NCBI GenBank assembly: GCA_038363925.1
Contig: JAQQWL010000011.1
Span: 992,001 to 1,056,000 of the forward strand
Source of the DNA: Apiospora phragmitis
Lineage: Eukaryota > Ascomycota > Sordariomycetes > Amphisphaeriales > Apiosporaceae
Reading direction: 5' to 3'
Length of the DNA: 64,000 bases
In this document: in pieces, positions 1 through 12,779 of the stretch
How positions within the stretch are numbered: the stretch's first letter is position 1
Layout of the letters: every line of letters begins with the position of its first letter
Notes under the pieces: generated by a model
Database searches by the model: none
What the model was told of the DNA's origin: nothing
Seen by the model: the letters and a program-made list of their open reading frames with translations, nothing else
Translations under genes and position numbers: made by a program

Positions 1-2637
1 GTCGAATGGTTTCGGGTCGCAGAACACGTCCAACCACAACTCCTCCGCCGCCGCCGCCTCCGGAGTTGCACCAGTAGCCGCAGCCTACAAGCGACGACAG
101 TCCGACACCCGCGCCTCCGAACAAGACGCCAAGCGCGCCCGGCAAGGCAACCCCGCCCCGACGACGACGACGACCGAAACAACCCCGAGGATGAGCAAGC
201 TACTGGGCAAACGGCCGGAGATCGTCGACCTGACGAAGCCGCGCTCCGCCATCCGGCCCCAGGACGGCGTCCGCAAGCTTGTCATCAAGAACCTGCGCAC
301 CGTGAACCGCACCAACGACCTCGACGAGTACTACAGCAAGACATGGAGCGAGCTGGACGCCGCCGTCCAGGCCATTTTCGCCCGACAGCAGCCGCAGCAG
401 CCGTATGCGAAGCTGTACCGCGGCGTCGAGGACATTTGCCGCTATGGCGAGGCCAAGAAGCTCTACGAGGTCTTGCGTACGCATTGTGAGACCTATCTGA
501 ACGGGACCCTGTCCGACTCGATCCGAGCTGGCGCCGGCTCTTCCAACATCGAGGCGCTGCGGAGTGTACACAAGCATTGGGCGGTATGGAACCTCCAATC
601 GGCGACCATCCGCTCGACTTTTAGCTATCTGGACAGGTCGTTCCTCTTGAGCTCGAAAGAGTTCCCGCAGCTCAACGACCTAGCAATTGGCCTATTCAGA
701 AGGATGGTGTTTGTCAATTCAAAGATTGGACCTATGGTTTTGCAGGGCATGTGTGAGTTGGTGGATTTGGACCGAGGGGAGATCAACAATTCGATGCTGC
801 TCTGTTGAAGGAGTCTATCTCCATGCTGAATGTCCTCAACATTTACGGCAAGTCCTTTGAGCCGCGCTTCCTGGAAACATCGGAAAGCTACTTCAGAGAA
901 TTCGCCGAAGAGAGCAGCACGGCGTCCCTGAAGTCGTACATCCTCGCGTGCGAGCGGTTGCTCGAGGCCGAAGACCACCGATGCAACGCCTACAACTTCG
1001 ACAGCACGACGAAGAGGCAACTGATGGACAAGGCTCACGAGATTCTCGTCGAGAATTATTCCGAAAAGCTCTTGGACAGTGGCAGCGTTGGAAAGCTCAT
1101 AGATGACAATGCTGTCGATTCCATGAAAGCATTGTACGATCTTCTGCGCTTTTCGAGTATTCAAAAGAGTTTGAAGGAGCCCTGGGAAGACTACATCAAG
1201 AGCACGGGATCCTCTATCGTCAATGACACTTCACGCGGAGATGAGATGGTGGTGCGACTACTCGAGATTCCGGAGAGCGCTTGATGTCATGATTCGGGAC
1301 GCATTTAATCAGGATGATGACTTCACCTATGGGCTGAGGGAGGCCTTTGGTAACTTCATCAACGACAAAAAGATCTTATCTTCTTGGAAGACCGGCACAT
1401 CAAAGGTCGGCGAGATGATCGCAAAATATATCGACATGCTTCTACGAGGCGGTCTCAAGACCATTCCAAAATCGCTCTTGTCGGACAACAAAGACCGTGC
1501 GGAAGCCGAACGGAGTGGCCAGGCCAGCACTGGCGATGAAGACGCAGAACTGGATAGACAACTAGATCAAGCGCTAGAGTTGTTCAGATTCATCGAGGGC
1601 AAAGACGTATTCGAGGCTTTCTACAAGCAAGACTTGGCGAGGCGTCTCCTGATGAGCCGCAGTGCCAGCGCCGATGCGGAGAGAAGCATGCTCACCAAGC
1701 TCAAGAGCGAGTGCGGTTCCAGTTTCACTCACAACCTCGAGCAGATGTTCAAGGACCAGGAGCTGGCCCGCGACGAGATGGCTTCCTACAAGTCATGGCT
1801 TGAAAACACCGGGCGGGATAAGAGCAGCGTCGACCTCACGGTCAGCATTCTGTCTGCAGCAGCATGGCCAACCTACCCTGACACGCAACTTCGTCTGCCA
1901 GATGAAGCTGCAAAACAAATAGAAACCTTCGAGAAGTATTACATCGGGAAGCACACAGGCAGGCGGCTAACATGGAAACACTCGTTGGCGCATTGTGTCG
2001 TCAAGGCGCGGTTTAACAAAGGCCCCAAAGAGCTGCTAGTTAGCGCCTACCAGGCTGTTGTTCTGGAGTTGTTCAACCAGCTCGAGGGCAAGCCGGACGA
2101 GGTTCTGTCCTTTGCCCAGATAGCCGAGGCGACCGGGCTGAACGAGCAAGATCTCAAGCGGACGCTCCAGTCCCTGGCGTGCGGCAAAGCCCGCGTGCTG
2201 ACCAAACACCCAAGAGCCGAGACGTGAGCGAGACCGACACGTTTACGGTGAACAAGGGGTTCGCGGACCCCAAGTACCGCGTCAAGATCAACCAGGTGCA
2301 GCTGAAGGAGACCAAGGAGGAGAACCAGGACACGCACAAGCGGGTGGCCGCGGACCGGCAATTCGAGACGCAGGCGGCGATTGTCCGGATCATGAAGAGC
2401 CGCAAGACCATGACGCACGCCAACCTCGTGGCCGAGGTCATAAACCAGACCAAGAGCCGGGGTGCCGTGGACACCACCGAGATTAAGAAGAATATTGAGA
2501 AGTACGTTTTTTTGCGACTACTGCTTACCCCTTTCTACTTACCTCGTGCTTGACCCAATTACTAACATGACGATGGCAGGCTCATCGAGAAGGACTATCT
2601 CGAGAGAGAAGGTGGTTCCTACACCTATCTGGCATAG
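1..2637 (+). CDS. cul4: Cullin-4 (CUL4), 5'-partial, interrupted by three single-base indels
   Basis: Scaffold of CRL4 (DDB1-type) ubiquitin ligases in nucleus and cytoplasm. The frame is open from base 2, with a basic KRAR stretch just before the Met at 191, so the true start probably lies left of the window. N-terminal cullin repeats (around 220-1200) precede the cullin homology domain, with the motif KDVFEAFYKQDLARRLL (1602-1652). The C-terminal winged helix has the neddylation site IVRIMKSRK (2380-2406), and the end IEKDYLEREG...TYLA is canonical. One intron, 2502-2579 (GTACGT...CTAAC...CAG). Three frame changes interrupt an otherwise conserved protein: one G missing in the GGGG run at 776-779, one extra A near 1267, one C missing in CC at 2210-2211. 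No in-frame intron can explain them. I read them as sequencing or assembly errors rather than a pseudogene because conservation continues on both sides of each. Confidence 0.9.
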
Positions 2638-3693
2638 ACTTGGTGTGTGTTTTTGGGTGTTGATAGGAAGCATGGAGAAACATCCATGAGGCCACCTGTG
2701 TGTAGAGATCATATCGTAAGGCCAACAGCAACATTAAAGATGTTCTTGATTAGCGTTCCTTCAGCGCTACAACACAACACACTTACTGCTCCATTTGAAA
2801 GCAATTGATTTATTGGCCTTGGGTACCCTCAAGATTTGCATGAAGGATGGCCTGAATAAGCGACGGATGTTGTTATGTACGGAATACAAATTCGGTATGA
2901 CCATGTTGCTCTGGGAGTCAGGGGTTGTTCCGTTCGCCGATACATACATGTAGGAGCTGGCACAACGAGACGGTGCATGTCAACTTTCCTTCGGCAATAC
3001 ACCATACAATCAGTCAAACAAAGTATATTCTCATGCTACAGAAATTTCTAATATCTATATTTGAGCAATCGAACAAAGATTTCATCGCTGAGATCGGCTG
3101 GGATCGTGATGAATGCCAAGCATTGAATACCGATTTTTAGTTGCCATGCAGAGTGGAGCGCGCCATCGTTGATCGCCTAAGGGCGGCGGTACTGGGCGGG
3201 GTCCACCAACGGTGAGGGAATGATTCAGAGCCTTCGGAGCATTTACTGCGGTATGAAGTCATGAAACTCTGTCGATACTCTATTGATAGGCCGTTTCCTT
3301 CTGCCCAGACCCCTCAGCTGAACCATCCATCTCATACTGTACTACTACTACCCTAAGCAAGGCTCCTCCCGTCAGGCATTCCCACATCAGATTGGATGAG
3401 CGCCGGGCTATGATTTCATACTAACGTCAGAGACTCGAAAGGAGGCTGAAGTCAAAGGAAGGTACGAATGACGTTTTGAGTATCATCAAATGGAGGAAGG
3501 AGATCTCTGCGAACATAGATATATTCTCGCTGGATGCCCACGTATAGAGTAGGAGAACAAAAAATTGATCAATCCATCTCACTTTACCAAAACCACATCC
3601 AACTCCAACAAATCTACTCGTGATACCCTCCATTCCCCCTTCCATATCACCCACAAACTCACAGACACACACGAAACAAAAACCACACGCAAA
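2638..3693. other. Intergenic region: cul4 3' flank and promoter/5' UTR of the next gene
   Basis: No gene-like reading frame recognised. The last 130 bases before the ATG at 3694 are C/A-rich (3560-3693), typical of a fungal 5' leader, and the start context CAAAATGGC is favourable. Confidence 0.5.
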
Positions 3694-4374
3694 ATGGCAC
3701 CCGGCGACCGACAAGAGCATCTGCGCAACGTGGCCGAGCAGGCGGAGCGTGACCTCAACTCGCAGGAGGCCAAGACCGGCCGCGGCAAGCAGAGCGTCAA
3801 CGACGAGGCGGGCGTCGACACCCGCGTCGAGAACAAGTTCCCCGGCGCCGATGTGAAGTACGGTGCGGACCTGAGCACCAACGCGGGCTACAACAAGCGG
3901 ATCCCGCCCGAAGAGGGTGGTGAGCTGGACGCTCGTGGCCGGTATGTCTTTTGTCCCCCCTCTCTCCCTCTTCTTACCTCTTTATCTTATATTCAAGACA
4001 CTAACATGATGCAACACAGCCAAACCCGAGGCGAGCACTTCGAAGGTGTCGGCGGCCCCGAGCACAAGCTCGAGCGCCAGCAGCGCGACCTGGGTGGCTA
4101 CGACAACGCGAACGAGGTGGGCTCGAGCCACCCGCACCCCGCGGGCGAGAACCTGGACGGCGGCCGCGTCGGCCTCGGCAGCGGCGACGCCTTGTCCGAG
4201 GGCCGCGAGGCGGTCGAGACTAACATGGCGAGCAAGAGCCACCCGAGCCACAAGGGCGAGTTCAAGGGCTCGGACTACTACACGCCCGAATCGGTGCCCG
4301 ACTCCATCTCGGCTGAGGGGAACGTCGCGCCCGGTAGCGTGACGCAGGCTTCGCGCGAGTCGGAGGGGTACTAG
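3694..4374 (+). CDS. Hydrophilic, Gly-rich protein of unknown function (hydrophilin/LEA-like composition)
   Basis: Two exons, 3694-3941 and 4020-4374, give 200 residues; the 78-bp intron (GTATGT...CTAAC...CACAG) keeps the frame. The start is the ATG in good context after a C/A-rich leader. The protein is very polar: rich in Gly, Glu, Asp, Arg, Ser and His, with one Pro-containing patch, no cysteine, no hydrophobic segment and no signal peptide. Motifs such as RGEHFEGVGGPEHKLERQQ look like members of a family of short disordered ascomycete proteins. Composition resembles hydrophilins or LEA-type stress proteins, but I see no defining LEA repeat, so the role is inference only. Strong G/C at third codon positions supports real coding. 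Confidence 0.75.
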   Translation: MAPGDRQEHLRNVAEQAERDLNSQEAKTGRGKQSVNDEAGVDTRVENKFPGADVKYGADLSTNAGYNKRIPPEEGGELDARGRYVFCPPSLPLLTSLSYIQDTNMMQHSQTRGEHFEGVGGPEHKLERQQRDLGGYDNANEVGSSHPHPAGENLDGGRVGLGSGDALSEGREAVETNMASKSHPSHKGEFKGSDYYTPESVPDSISAEGNVAPGSVTQASRESEGY

Positions 4375-5900
4375 AGGGGGGGAAAAGGAAGGCGATGAGT
4401 ATAAGATGGAACTTGTATTATTAGCCCAAACGAGATTGGGTGCAATAGACCCTGACGAATTAACGAATGAATCAAAAGCCAATTGCTTTCAATCCATCTA
4501 CGTACCTGGATAGGCTGTATGATTTTGTGGTATGTCGTATCAATAAACTCTCCTCAACGTAAACATTATTTCCAACCACCCTTGAAAGAGTCTGATATAC
4601 TTATTGCCGCTATACCTCCTATACGCCTTAACTTGTCGTCACTCAAGTGGAGTACCATTCTTATCTTTTACACAGGTTAACCATTAATTCAGGTGATGAT
4701 AATAGCAGCATGGTGACTGATAAAGTGTCCTTTACCAGTTGAATTTTTAACTCCTACATAGCCACGCGAAGCCGTCCGGGTTGACGCAGATACCGACGCG
4801 AGCCTGCAACTGGGCGGTACCGACAATGTTGCTGACGGCTTGGTTGACGTTGTAGTCGACCTGGGGCAGTGTCGGGCACGGCCGTGTAAATAGTATTCGT
4901 AGTCGAGCGACGGCGATGTGCGCCATCATGAGCCCTCAAAACACAGGATCCTTTCACATACGACCATATCCTGCTGAATACTAGGGATCCCGTCCGCTCT
5001 CCCATATATAAGCAGCAGAGAGGTCTCTTACTACTGGGAGAACGGAACTTGGACAGTGCTGAGGGGCTGTACCGTTTACCCCGCACCGTTTTCCGTTTCC
5101 GGCCTCATGAGATGACCGTTCCTTTGTACCCTTAGTTCACCATATCCTTCCACAACTCACTAAAATTTGGCCTAGCCCGGTGTGCGTGTAGCAATTCATA
5201 GCCCACCTCGGTTGATGGCCAAACGCCAATAACGTCATCCAAGAAGAGAGGCTCGGCTCATTACAGCCCGTACAATTCAGGTACCCGAGCCGTTTTGGAG
5301 GGGGTGCAGTGACCTCCCACCGCATCACAGCCCGTATATAGAGGAGCGTGACGGGCCCCAGATAACATTGCCTTCCTCTGTAACTATACCTATCCGATTA
5401 CTATTTATAGTGTATTAAACTTCGACAATGTCTGACTGGGTAGAAGCTGGCCAAGAAGCTAGTGGCTGAGCGGTACTAAGGATGCCCTAATTCTAGTATC
5501 CGGCCTGGCGCTTAGTGTGGGTATCAGATGGAAGGTCGGGGATGGAATACTATATCCGAGTAACGGTACATTAATCCCTTTAAGGCAGGCGTGCAAATTG
5601 TCAGATATGAAGGATGGTTAAGCATATGGATCGAGCCATCCAGAAGCATATCTCCGGAACAGAGGAACCTTCCAACCGGATGTCCGAACATGGACGTGGC
5701 GGGCATAAAGAAGGAGGGCACATCTCTGATCGAGACGGACAGAGGGGGAAAAGAACAGACACAACCATAATCACTTAATACACCACATCTGACACAAATG
5801 CACGCCTGCTCTAAAGCTCTTACCGTCTTAATTATTTAAAGGGCGCCTTTTACCTCTTTTTAAGCTTAGGTAATACTCTTTATAAGACTAAGGTTTATCT
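4375..5900. other. Gene-poor region between the hydrophilic protein and the transposon block
   Basis: Normal base composition up to about 5,820, then a rapid change to AT-rich sequence. Apart from the small reading frame at 4747-4929 no coding signal is recognised. The bases just left of the first LTR (5,820-5,900) show no target-site duplication matching any right-hand LTR flank, so the left border of the transposon block is unresolved. Confidence 0.4.
4747..4929 (-). CDS. Possible small gene or terminal-exon relic, unknown function
   Basis: A 60-residue minus-strand reading frame ending with the stop at 4747-4749. The last 40 codons show strong C/G third-position bias (GTC GAC TAC AAC GTC AAC), unlike the surrounding DNA, and end in RVGICVNPDGFAWLCRS. 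A TATATA motif lies about 80 bases upstream on this strand (near 5005-5015). Either a short protein, the last exon of a gene whose 5' part is unrecognisable, or a degraded fragment. I do not recognise the family, and the N-terminal half has weaker codon bias. Confidence 0.3.
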   Translation of the reverse strand: MMAHIAVARLRILFTRPCPTLPQVDYNVNQAVSNIVGTAQLQARVGICVNPDGFAWLCRS

Positions 5901-6585
5901 TGTAACGAACGCTATCTAGGTTTGAAAAGAAACCTAGTAAGACGTACTGGGGTTTATATTAGTAATACGAGAGAGTATCCGAACGTGCGATAAAAGTCGC
6001 TTTTATTAATATAATAGGTAATAGCTTATAAAAACAAAGGTAATTAAGGTGCGTAAGTTTGGGGGTATTTATAATAGTTTTATTAAAGCTATTTATTTTA
6101 TTAATAGGTTAAAATTAATACTTAAATTAATTATTAAAGTAAAAAGTATTTATATAAAATATATAGGGGACGTCCGTCGTTATATATTTAATCTCCTTCT
6201 TTATTAATCCGTTAGAACGTCCGCTAGCTTACGGTGATCCCGTTATCGGCTCATAGTGATCCATCCTTGGATCACAGTGATCCATTCTAGTGGCTTACTT
6301 AGGGGGCGTCGTGATCCCGTTGCTCCTAGCTTACTTATTAGAGCGGTAATCTAGTCGCTCCTCGTCCCGTGGCTCTTTCCTAGCTATTTTTTTAGGTCGG
6401 GTCTATCCTTTTATTATTTAGGATATCTTTGTAATTATATTTACGCGTTTTTATAGTATAAGAGAGTTTATATTAATATAGTTAATAATGCGGTCGGTAA
6501 TTATAACGTTATAGCTTGGTCGGGGTATAATAGTTCCGTTCCGACGGGTAAAGTCTTAGCTATATAATTAGGTTAGGTTATAATA
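5901..6585 (-). repeat. LTR (A subfamily), 3' LTR of the outer composite
   Basis: Begins TGTAACGAACG and ends GTTATAATA (ancestral ...GTAACA), 685 bp. It aligns with the LTRs at 22920-23602, 30011-30693, 14848-15512 and 41306-41935 and is followed by the same internal sequence as at 23603. Its U3 part differs strongly from the LTR at 14848, so these two are not a matched pair. Confidence 0.8.
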
Positions 6586-6779
6586 TTATCCTCCTTTTTT
6601 TAACCGCTTTATTTTTAAAGTATTGATTTTATAAGTATTTTAATTACCTATATTATTAAATTATAATAGGTTTCCCTTTTTTTATTATTCTTTATTATAA
6701 TATTTACTTATTATAACTAGTCGTATCGAAAAATCCCGGTCTAAAAAAACTATCGCGCGTTTAGCTCTTACCGTTAATA

Positions 6780-7340
6780 TAAAATTCACGGGTAACTTAA
6801 TTAATATACCCTGTACTCGTTATTTTTATTAAAACCTAGCTTATCGTATAAACGAGAAATTATTTCGTTATTCAGAATATATTCAGGTTAATCGCTCTTA
6901 TAATAATACCTTTATTACGTCGGCCTTAATAAAGCTAGCTACTTAATAAAAAAAGCTAAAGGCGGAAGAGTTGGATATAAAAGAAGCTTTATTCTTTTTA
7001 TAAACATAATTATCTACCGCCTTAAATTATCTAGCCCGTTTTTATCGTATAAAAAGGTTATAATAAAAAAACGTTCGGAGGCGTTTCGTTAAAGGATATA
7101 AGAGCTAGATAAAAAAGATAGTATCTCCCTTTCGATTATTACTTAAAAGAACTTCGTTCTTAATAACTTATATTCTTTAAATATTTTTAAGGATATTAAT
7201 TAGTCGTTTCTTAGTTTAATAGGTTTTTCTAAGCCTAGGCCGTCGGTCCCCGCGGGGGAAGCTCCTTTTTAAACTTTTAAAGTTTTTCCGCGGCGTTCGC
7301 TAGGTGTTTCTTAAGCTTTTAAGTGTTATCTTTTAGTAAA
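6780..7340 (+). pseudogene. Antisense Zn2Cys6-like/coiled-coil ORF relic, A subfamily, outer copy
   Basis: Lies between pol and the 3' LTR and reads opposite to gag-pol. Codons at 6812, 6821, 6842, 6869, 6878 and 6899 have Cys-cluster spacing 2-6-8-2-6. The first is still TGT; the others read TAT, as expected of TGT/TGC after RIP-type transitions. A Glu/Lys/Leu-rich stretch follows (LKAEELDIKEALFFL, then LARFYRIKR), predicted by eye to be helical. The frame breaks once near 7,070 and holds several stops, so it is not expressed as an intact protein. The second A copy is at 23828-24290. Confidence 0.55.
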
Positions 7341-10300
7341 TAACTTTTTTATTAAACGAGGTATTAAGAGCTTTATCCTTCCTTTTTTTTATTAATAATT
7401 TCGTCGATTTTATACTTATATTAATCTATTTCGACTTTTAATTATATATCGATTAGGATTTTTTCGGCCGCTAGCTCGAGTAACGAAATATAAAATATAG
7501 GGTGTATTCGTATTATTTTAAATAGTAATAATCGGTAGTTAGTTTTTAAAATAACTTTTACGATTTTAAATAATCCTATCTTTTTAAAGTTTAATTTATT
7601 ACTTAGTCGTTTTGTTTTAATATTTCGTTATAAGAGGTAAACTTTTTCTCTCTTTTTAAAGGTTGGTCCGTTTAACCTTGTTCGGTCGGCGTATCCCTTT
7701 ATCCGTTATTAAAAGAAGGTGAGGTCTTGTTGTAGTGTAATCTGGAGTTCTTTTAATTTTTCGATTTGTATGGTCGCGATTAGTGCTAGCTCTCTTTTTA
7801 GGGGTTTTTTAGTAACTTTCGGGTTGTACCCGTAGTTCGTTCGGAATAGTAAAATGCGTGTGGCTTCGTTATTTGCGCTATTATAGGCGAATTAGGTTAT
7901 AAGTAGTAGTTATACCTAATTATTTTATTCGTAATTAATATAGTAGCGTAGGTATTACTTTAGGGTTTAGTTTATTTATTCGGTTTGTCCGTCCGTTTAA
8001 GGGTGGTAAGCTGTGGATAGCTTATATTTAACGCCGAGTTATACTATTAGGGATTTTTAGAACTTGGCGGTAAACAGCTTATCTCTATTAGAGATAATTA
8101 TTTCGGGTAGCCCGTGCTAGTTAACGATGGTTCGGAGGAACGTATACGTTAAGTTATTAGTATCGTTAAATTCTTTATATAATAAAAAGTAGGTATACTT
8201 TATAAATTTATTCGTAATAATTAAAATATTATCGTAATCGATCTTGATTAAGGGTTTTTTTAATAGGGGTAGCTTAATAACGAAGTTAAGTACGATAGTT
8301 TTCCATACTTTATCTGGCGGTAGGATTAGCTATAATTCTCTGTATAGTTGGTATTAGGTAGCTTTAGCTTTATTATAGAGGTTATATTTACCGATTACTT
8401 TAGTTATAATTAATTTAAGGTTTTTATAGTTAAATTATTTAGTAATCCTTTTTTAGGTTTTAAATATTCTTTAGTATCCGTGTATAGGGTGCTTATAGAA
8501 TTCTTTAATAAAGTTCTCGCGATGCTATTCGGGGATATAAATCTTATCTCGGTAAAAAGCGAGACCGTTACGGTTTTCGAGGTAATCCTTAGGGTAGTTC
8601 GCGGGGTTAGGGGTTTAATTAAGTTACCAAAACTTAGTAACCTATTCGTTATTATATTAAACGTGATTCGTAACGTTTAGTTATTTTAAAGGTGCGAGGT
8701 TACCGTTTTAGTCGTAAATAAGAATTATTCGCGTTTTGGGCGGAACCTCTTTTTAGTAGTTTAGTCGTTAGCTTAGCGCGTCGGCGCGACCGTTCTCGTT
8801 ACCCTTTTAGTAAATAATAATAAGGTTAAATTTTAAAAGGAATTTAAACTATTATATTTATCGTTTATTTAGCTCTTTAATAATAATAAATATTATAAAG
8901 TTTTTATAATCGATATAAACCTTAATTAGCTTTATTATTTCGTTAAAATAATGTTTTTATTCTTTATAAGCTTTAATAATAGTTATTAACTTTTTATTAT
9001 AAATTTAATAATTAAGCTTTAATCCGTTAAGCTTTTTTAAAAAGAATACAACGGGGTGCAACTTTCCGTTATCGTCTCGTTAATTTAGCTATCCTCTGAT
9101 CGCATAGTTTAATACGTTGGTCTCGACTTTAAAAAATTTAGACAGGTTTGTTACGCGAAGTATTAGTTCGTTAAGGATTCTTTCCTTAATATTATAAAGG
9201 CCTTATTTTCCTTCTCCGTTTATTAAAATAGTTTATCCTTTTTTATTAAGTTCGTTAAAGGTGTCGCTATTCTGTTAAATCCGGGGACGAAAATCTGGTA
9301 ATAATTAACTAATCTTAAAAAGGATCTAATTTCTATAGCGTTTATAGGCGTAAGCCACTTTTTAATTATTAAGATTTTCGAAGGTTTTATTCAGATTTCG
9401 CCCGGGGATATTATGTATTTTATAAAAGTAACGGATCGTTAATAGAATTCGCTTTTTTTTAAATTAATTAATAGGTTAGTATTTTATAGCTTTTAAAGTA
9501 TTAATTTTATATACTTTCGATATTACTCGTTATTCTTAAAATAAATAAGAATATTATTAAAGTATATTATAATAAACTTATCGAAATATTTTCGTAAAAT
9601 ATAATTAATTATAATTTAAAAATTAACTAATATATTAATTAAATTAAACGGCATAACTTAATACTCGAAATAGCCGTACTTAGTCCGGAACGCGGTCTTT
9701 TACTTTTCTCCTTTTTTAATTCGGATTAAGTTATATATATTAAAGAGGTCGAATATTATAAAGATTTTAATATGTAATAATTTATTCTATAAATCGCCGA
9801 TTAAAAGTAAGGGGTACCGGTTTTTAATAATAATTTCGTTAAGCTTTTAATAATCGATATATATACGCTATTTAGGTTTTTTATTTTTACTCTTTTTTAG
9901 GACGAAGAGGATAAAAAAGCCTATTAGTAATATAAATAATCGAATAATTCTTTTCTCGAGATTTTTCGTAATATACTCTTTTAAAGCTTGTTCGTACTCT
10001 TAGTTAAGTTTATATATAAGTATGAATAAGGGTTTTTTCTTATCTTTAAAAAGTATTTTATAATTTTACTGTATATAAAACGGTAAGCCTATCTCTAGTT
10101 TTTTATTAACAAATGTTTCGAATTACCGGTACTTTTTTAATATAATTGTTATAACGTTCGGTTTAAACTTTTTAATAATAATATATACTTTAAAAACTTT
10201 AAGTTTATTAAAGGGTTACTTTTTAAACCGCTACTTATTAATTAAACCTCTTTTTAATATATCTTATTAAAGTTAGCCTATTTTTTAATTAATTTTAAAA

Positions 10301-10918
10301 TTATTTACTCGTAATTAAAGTATTTTTAAAATTATATCGTATCTTATAACGTCCGTAATATTATACGTAATTCGTTTATAACGTTTTTTAATATCGATTA
10401 AAAGGTTCGTAACTTTCTTTCGTATTTCTTTATTATTGTAAGTTATAAATCCTTTATTAATAGTTTTAAATCGGTATAAGGCGTTTTTCTCCTATTATTC
10501 GAGTTTAAAGTAATTAATAATTCGTAATAAAATATAGTTTCTTTATACTTTATTATTAAATAACGCTTTAATATAAACTCTTTTTACGCCTATTACTAAT
10601 ATAATATACTCGTAAATAGCTCGATTATCCGTTATTTAATATAAAGACCTGTCTTAGTCCACCTATTATTATCCCTTTATAATAAGCGGCGTTTATTTCC
10701 CGAACGCGGCTCTTATAGGTAATTAATACTTCCTTACGATCGACCCTCGTATCGTCATTATCGTTCTTTTCGTTCTTTATAAAGCGTTTTTTAATATACT
10801 AGTAAAGGTGTTTTTATACTCCTCCTTATATAAAATACTGTCCTTAATACTTAAAATTCGAGTTCTTCGGGTAATTCGAAAATTTATTAAGTTCGTAATA
10901 ATTTATAAACGTTTTATA

Positions 10919-12779
10919 ACGTATCCCACAAGCGAATATCCTACATAAGCGAATATCCTACTTTTATAAACTTCCTTATAGCCTTAACCTTTTTTTATAT
11001 TCTTTTACGTCCGAAAATGTTATAACTTTAAAAAAAGAATAATATAATTTTAACGCTTTAAACGTTCTAGGAAGACTCAATTTTAAACGTACGAAAAGCT
11101 ATATTAATTTATTACGTTTTATTAAAAACTTTATAGCGTAAACGAAATAGCTAACCTATATAACGCGAAATATTTACGAATTCTCGAAAGCTTTTAAATT
11201 TCGAAAAAAATACGATTATTCGATATATTATTAATTTAAATACGCAATCGTTTCTTCCCCGGTTAAATAATATAAAAAATATAACGAATCGATTATTTAG
11301 TTTACGCGACGCGGAACGCGTCGGCGTTAATTAAGCCTTTAATTTTATACGATAATAACTAAACCTCTGGACGCGTTTTAATTAAAGAATTAATTATTAA
11401 AGAATCCTTTATAAAGATCCCGACGCGTATCGCGCGTAGTTTATTTTCGTACAGAATATAATTTATAAATATAGGATTTAAAAGGAGGATATTTATAATT
11501 TTGACGAGACCGGCTTTTTTATAAGCTAAATCTCGTTCGAAATAATCGTAACTATTTTTAATTAATATAAAAAGCTTAAGGTAATATAGTAAAAGAACCG
11601 GGAATAGGTTATAATTATTTAAAGCGTCGGATTATACGGTTACGCCATCCCTTCGTATATTATTTTTACCGGGAAAACGTACCTCTTTTCTTATTACGAA
11701 AACAGCTTATTATTAAAGGATTAGGTGATCGTAGTTATTAAAAATAGCTAAACTATGAATAAAAAAGGCGAAGATTAAATTCGATACTTTAATTAATATA
11801 TTAAGTTTTATACGAAAGGTCGTTATTGCCTCCTAGTCCTAAATAGCTACGAAAGCTATTATTCGATAGCTTTCGAGCTCTATTATAAAAAGAACTCGAT
11901 TATTATATTTTATATACCTTTTTATTTATTATATAAGCTCTAGCCTCTTAATATTGGCTATTTTTATATATTAAAAAAGGCGTACGGGAAAGAAATTAAA
12001 TATTTTATACGGGCGTATATTATTTATATTTTAAAGGAGGACTTCTTATTAGCGTTTTTAAAAGCGTTTTAGGCGATTTTTACCGTTTCGAATATACGAA
12101 GAGGTTCTCGAAGGATAGGACTCGTCCCGTATAATCCGGAATATATTATTTTATAATTAGATATAAAGCTATATACTTTAATACCTCCGGGGACGTCTTT
12201 CGGCCTACTTATTTCTTAAGAATTAAAAACTTTAAATAACCTGATTAAAGCTTAATCCCAAACCGAATACGTTCGAAACCGTATCGTACAATATTAAAAT
12301 AGCTTTTCGACGTTTATTTTAATTATTTTTAATTAGATCGTAAAGGTTATAATATATATTATATACCGAGTTGCTCTTTTAAAAGGTAAGAACGTAATAT
12401 TTCGAAAAGTAAATAAAATACTTAGTCGGCGCCGCCGTACGAAAAAAAAACGGCTATAAAATGAAAAATCACTTCGTATATAAGCTAAAAAAGACCTATA
12501 GTTTTAAAAGGACGTTAATAAACAGTTATAAAACGAATCGCGTCGGAAGAGTAATTGTACGAGGACGTTTAGGACACGTTCATAACGCTATAAAATCTAC
12601 GGAGAGCCCGGGTATAATACGCGTACTTATTAGAATAATATAGAAGTATTTAAAGATAAGGATTCCGATTAATTTTAATATATTAAATACGTTATAATAA
12701 AATTAATTTATATTTTATTAAAAGGGGTATAAAAGAATAAGATATTCGTTTATATAGGATATTCGCTTATAAGATACGT
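10919..12779 (+). mobile_element. Pogo/Fot1-type Tc1-mariner DNA transposon, RIP-mutated
   Basis: A 1,861-bp insertion in the gypsy gag/protease region. It is flanked by TA target duplications at 10917-10918 and 12780-12781. Inverted terminal repeats start ACGTATCC... on the left, read ACGTATCT... on the complement of the right end, and extend for about 45 bp. Each carries two copies of the subterminal motif AAGCGAATATCC. The uninterrupted target is visible at about 27,903-27,950. The + strand encodes a decayed DDE transposase of pogo type. Confidence 0.85.
11020..12700 (+). pseudogene. Pogo-type DDE transposase relic
   Basis: Reading the + strand through stops recovers the pogo/Fot1 pattern: an N-terminal HTH-like part, then a catalytic core. 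Around 11,850-12,130 there is a stretch resembling 'LDSYESHYSIAFELY', then LQPLDIGYF-like and KKAYGREI-like segments. A C-terminal basic tail follows around 12,420-12,640. Many C-to-T and G-to-A stops are present. An open frame at 12461-12643 is out of register with the transposase and is not the gene. Confidence 0.65.

Noticed and set aside
1..2637. Calling cul4 a pseudogene
   Set aside because: All three lesions are single-base and the protein is otherwise conserved to the last residue; similar indels affect other conserved genes in the window.
8480..8680. Conserved 66-residue open frame, also at 25498-25698 and 37961-38161
   Set aside because: It is the antisense of pol (near integrase) in three copies of the same elements; its openness follows from RIP making stops in the sense strand and shared ancestry.
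12461..12643. 60-residue open frame in the pogo element
   Set aside because: Out of register with the transposase C-terminus; no independent motif.
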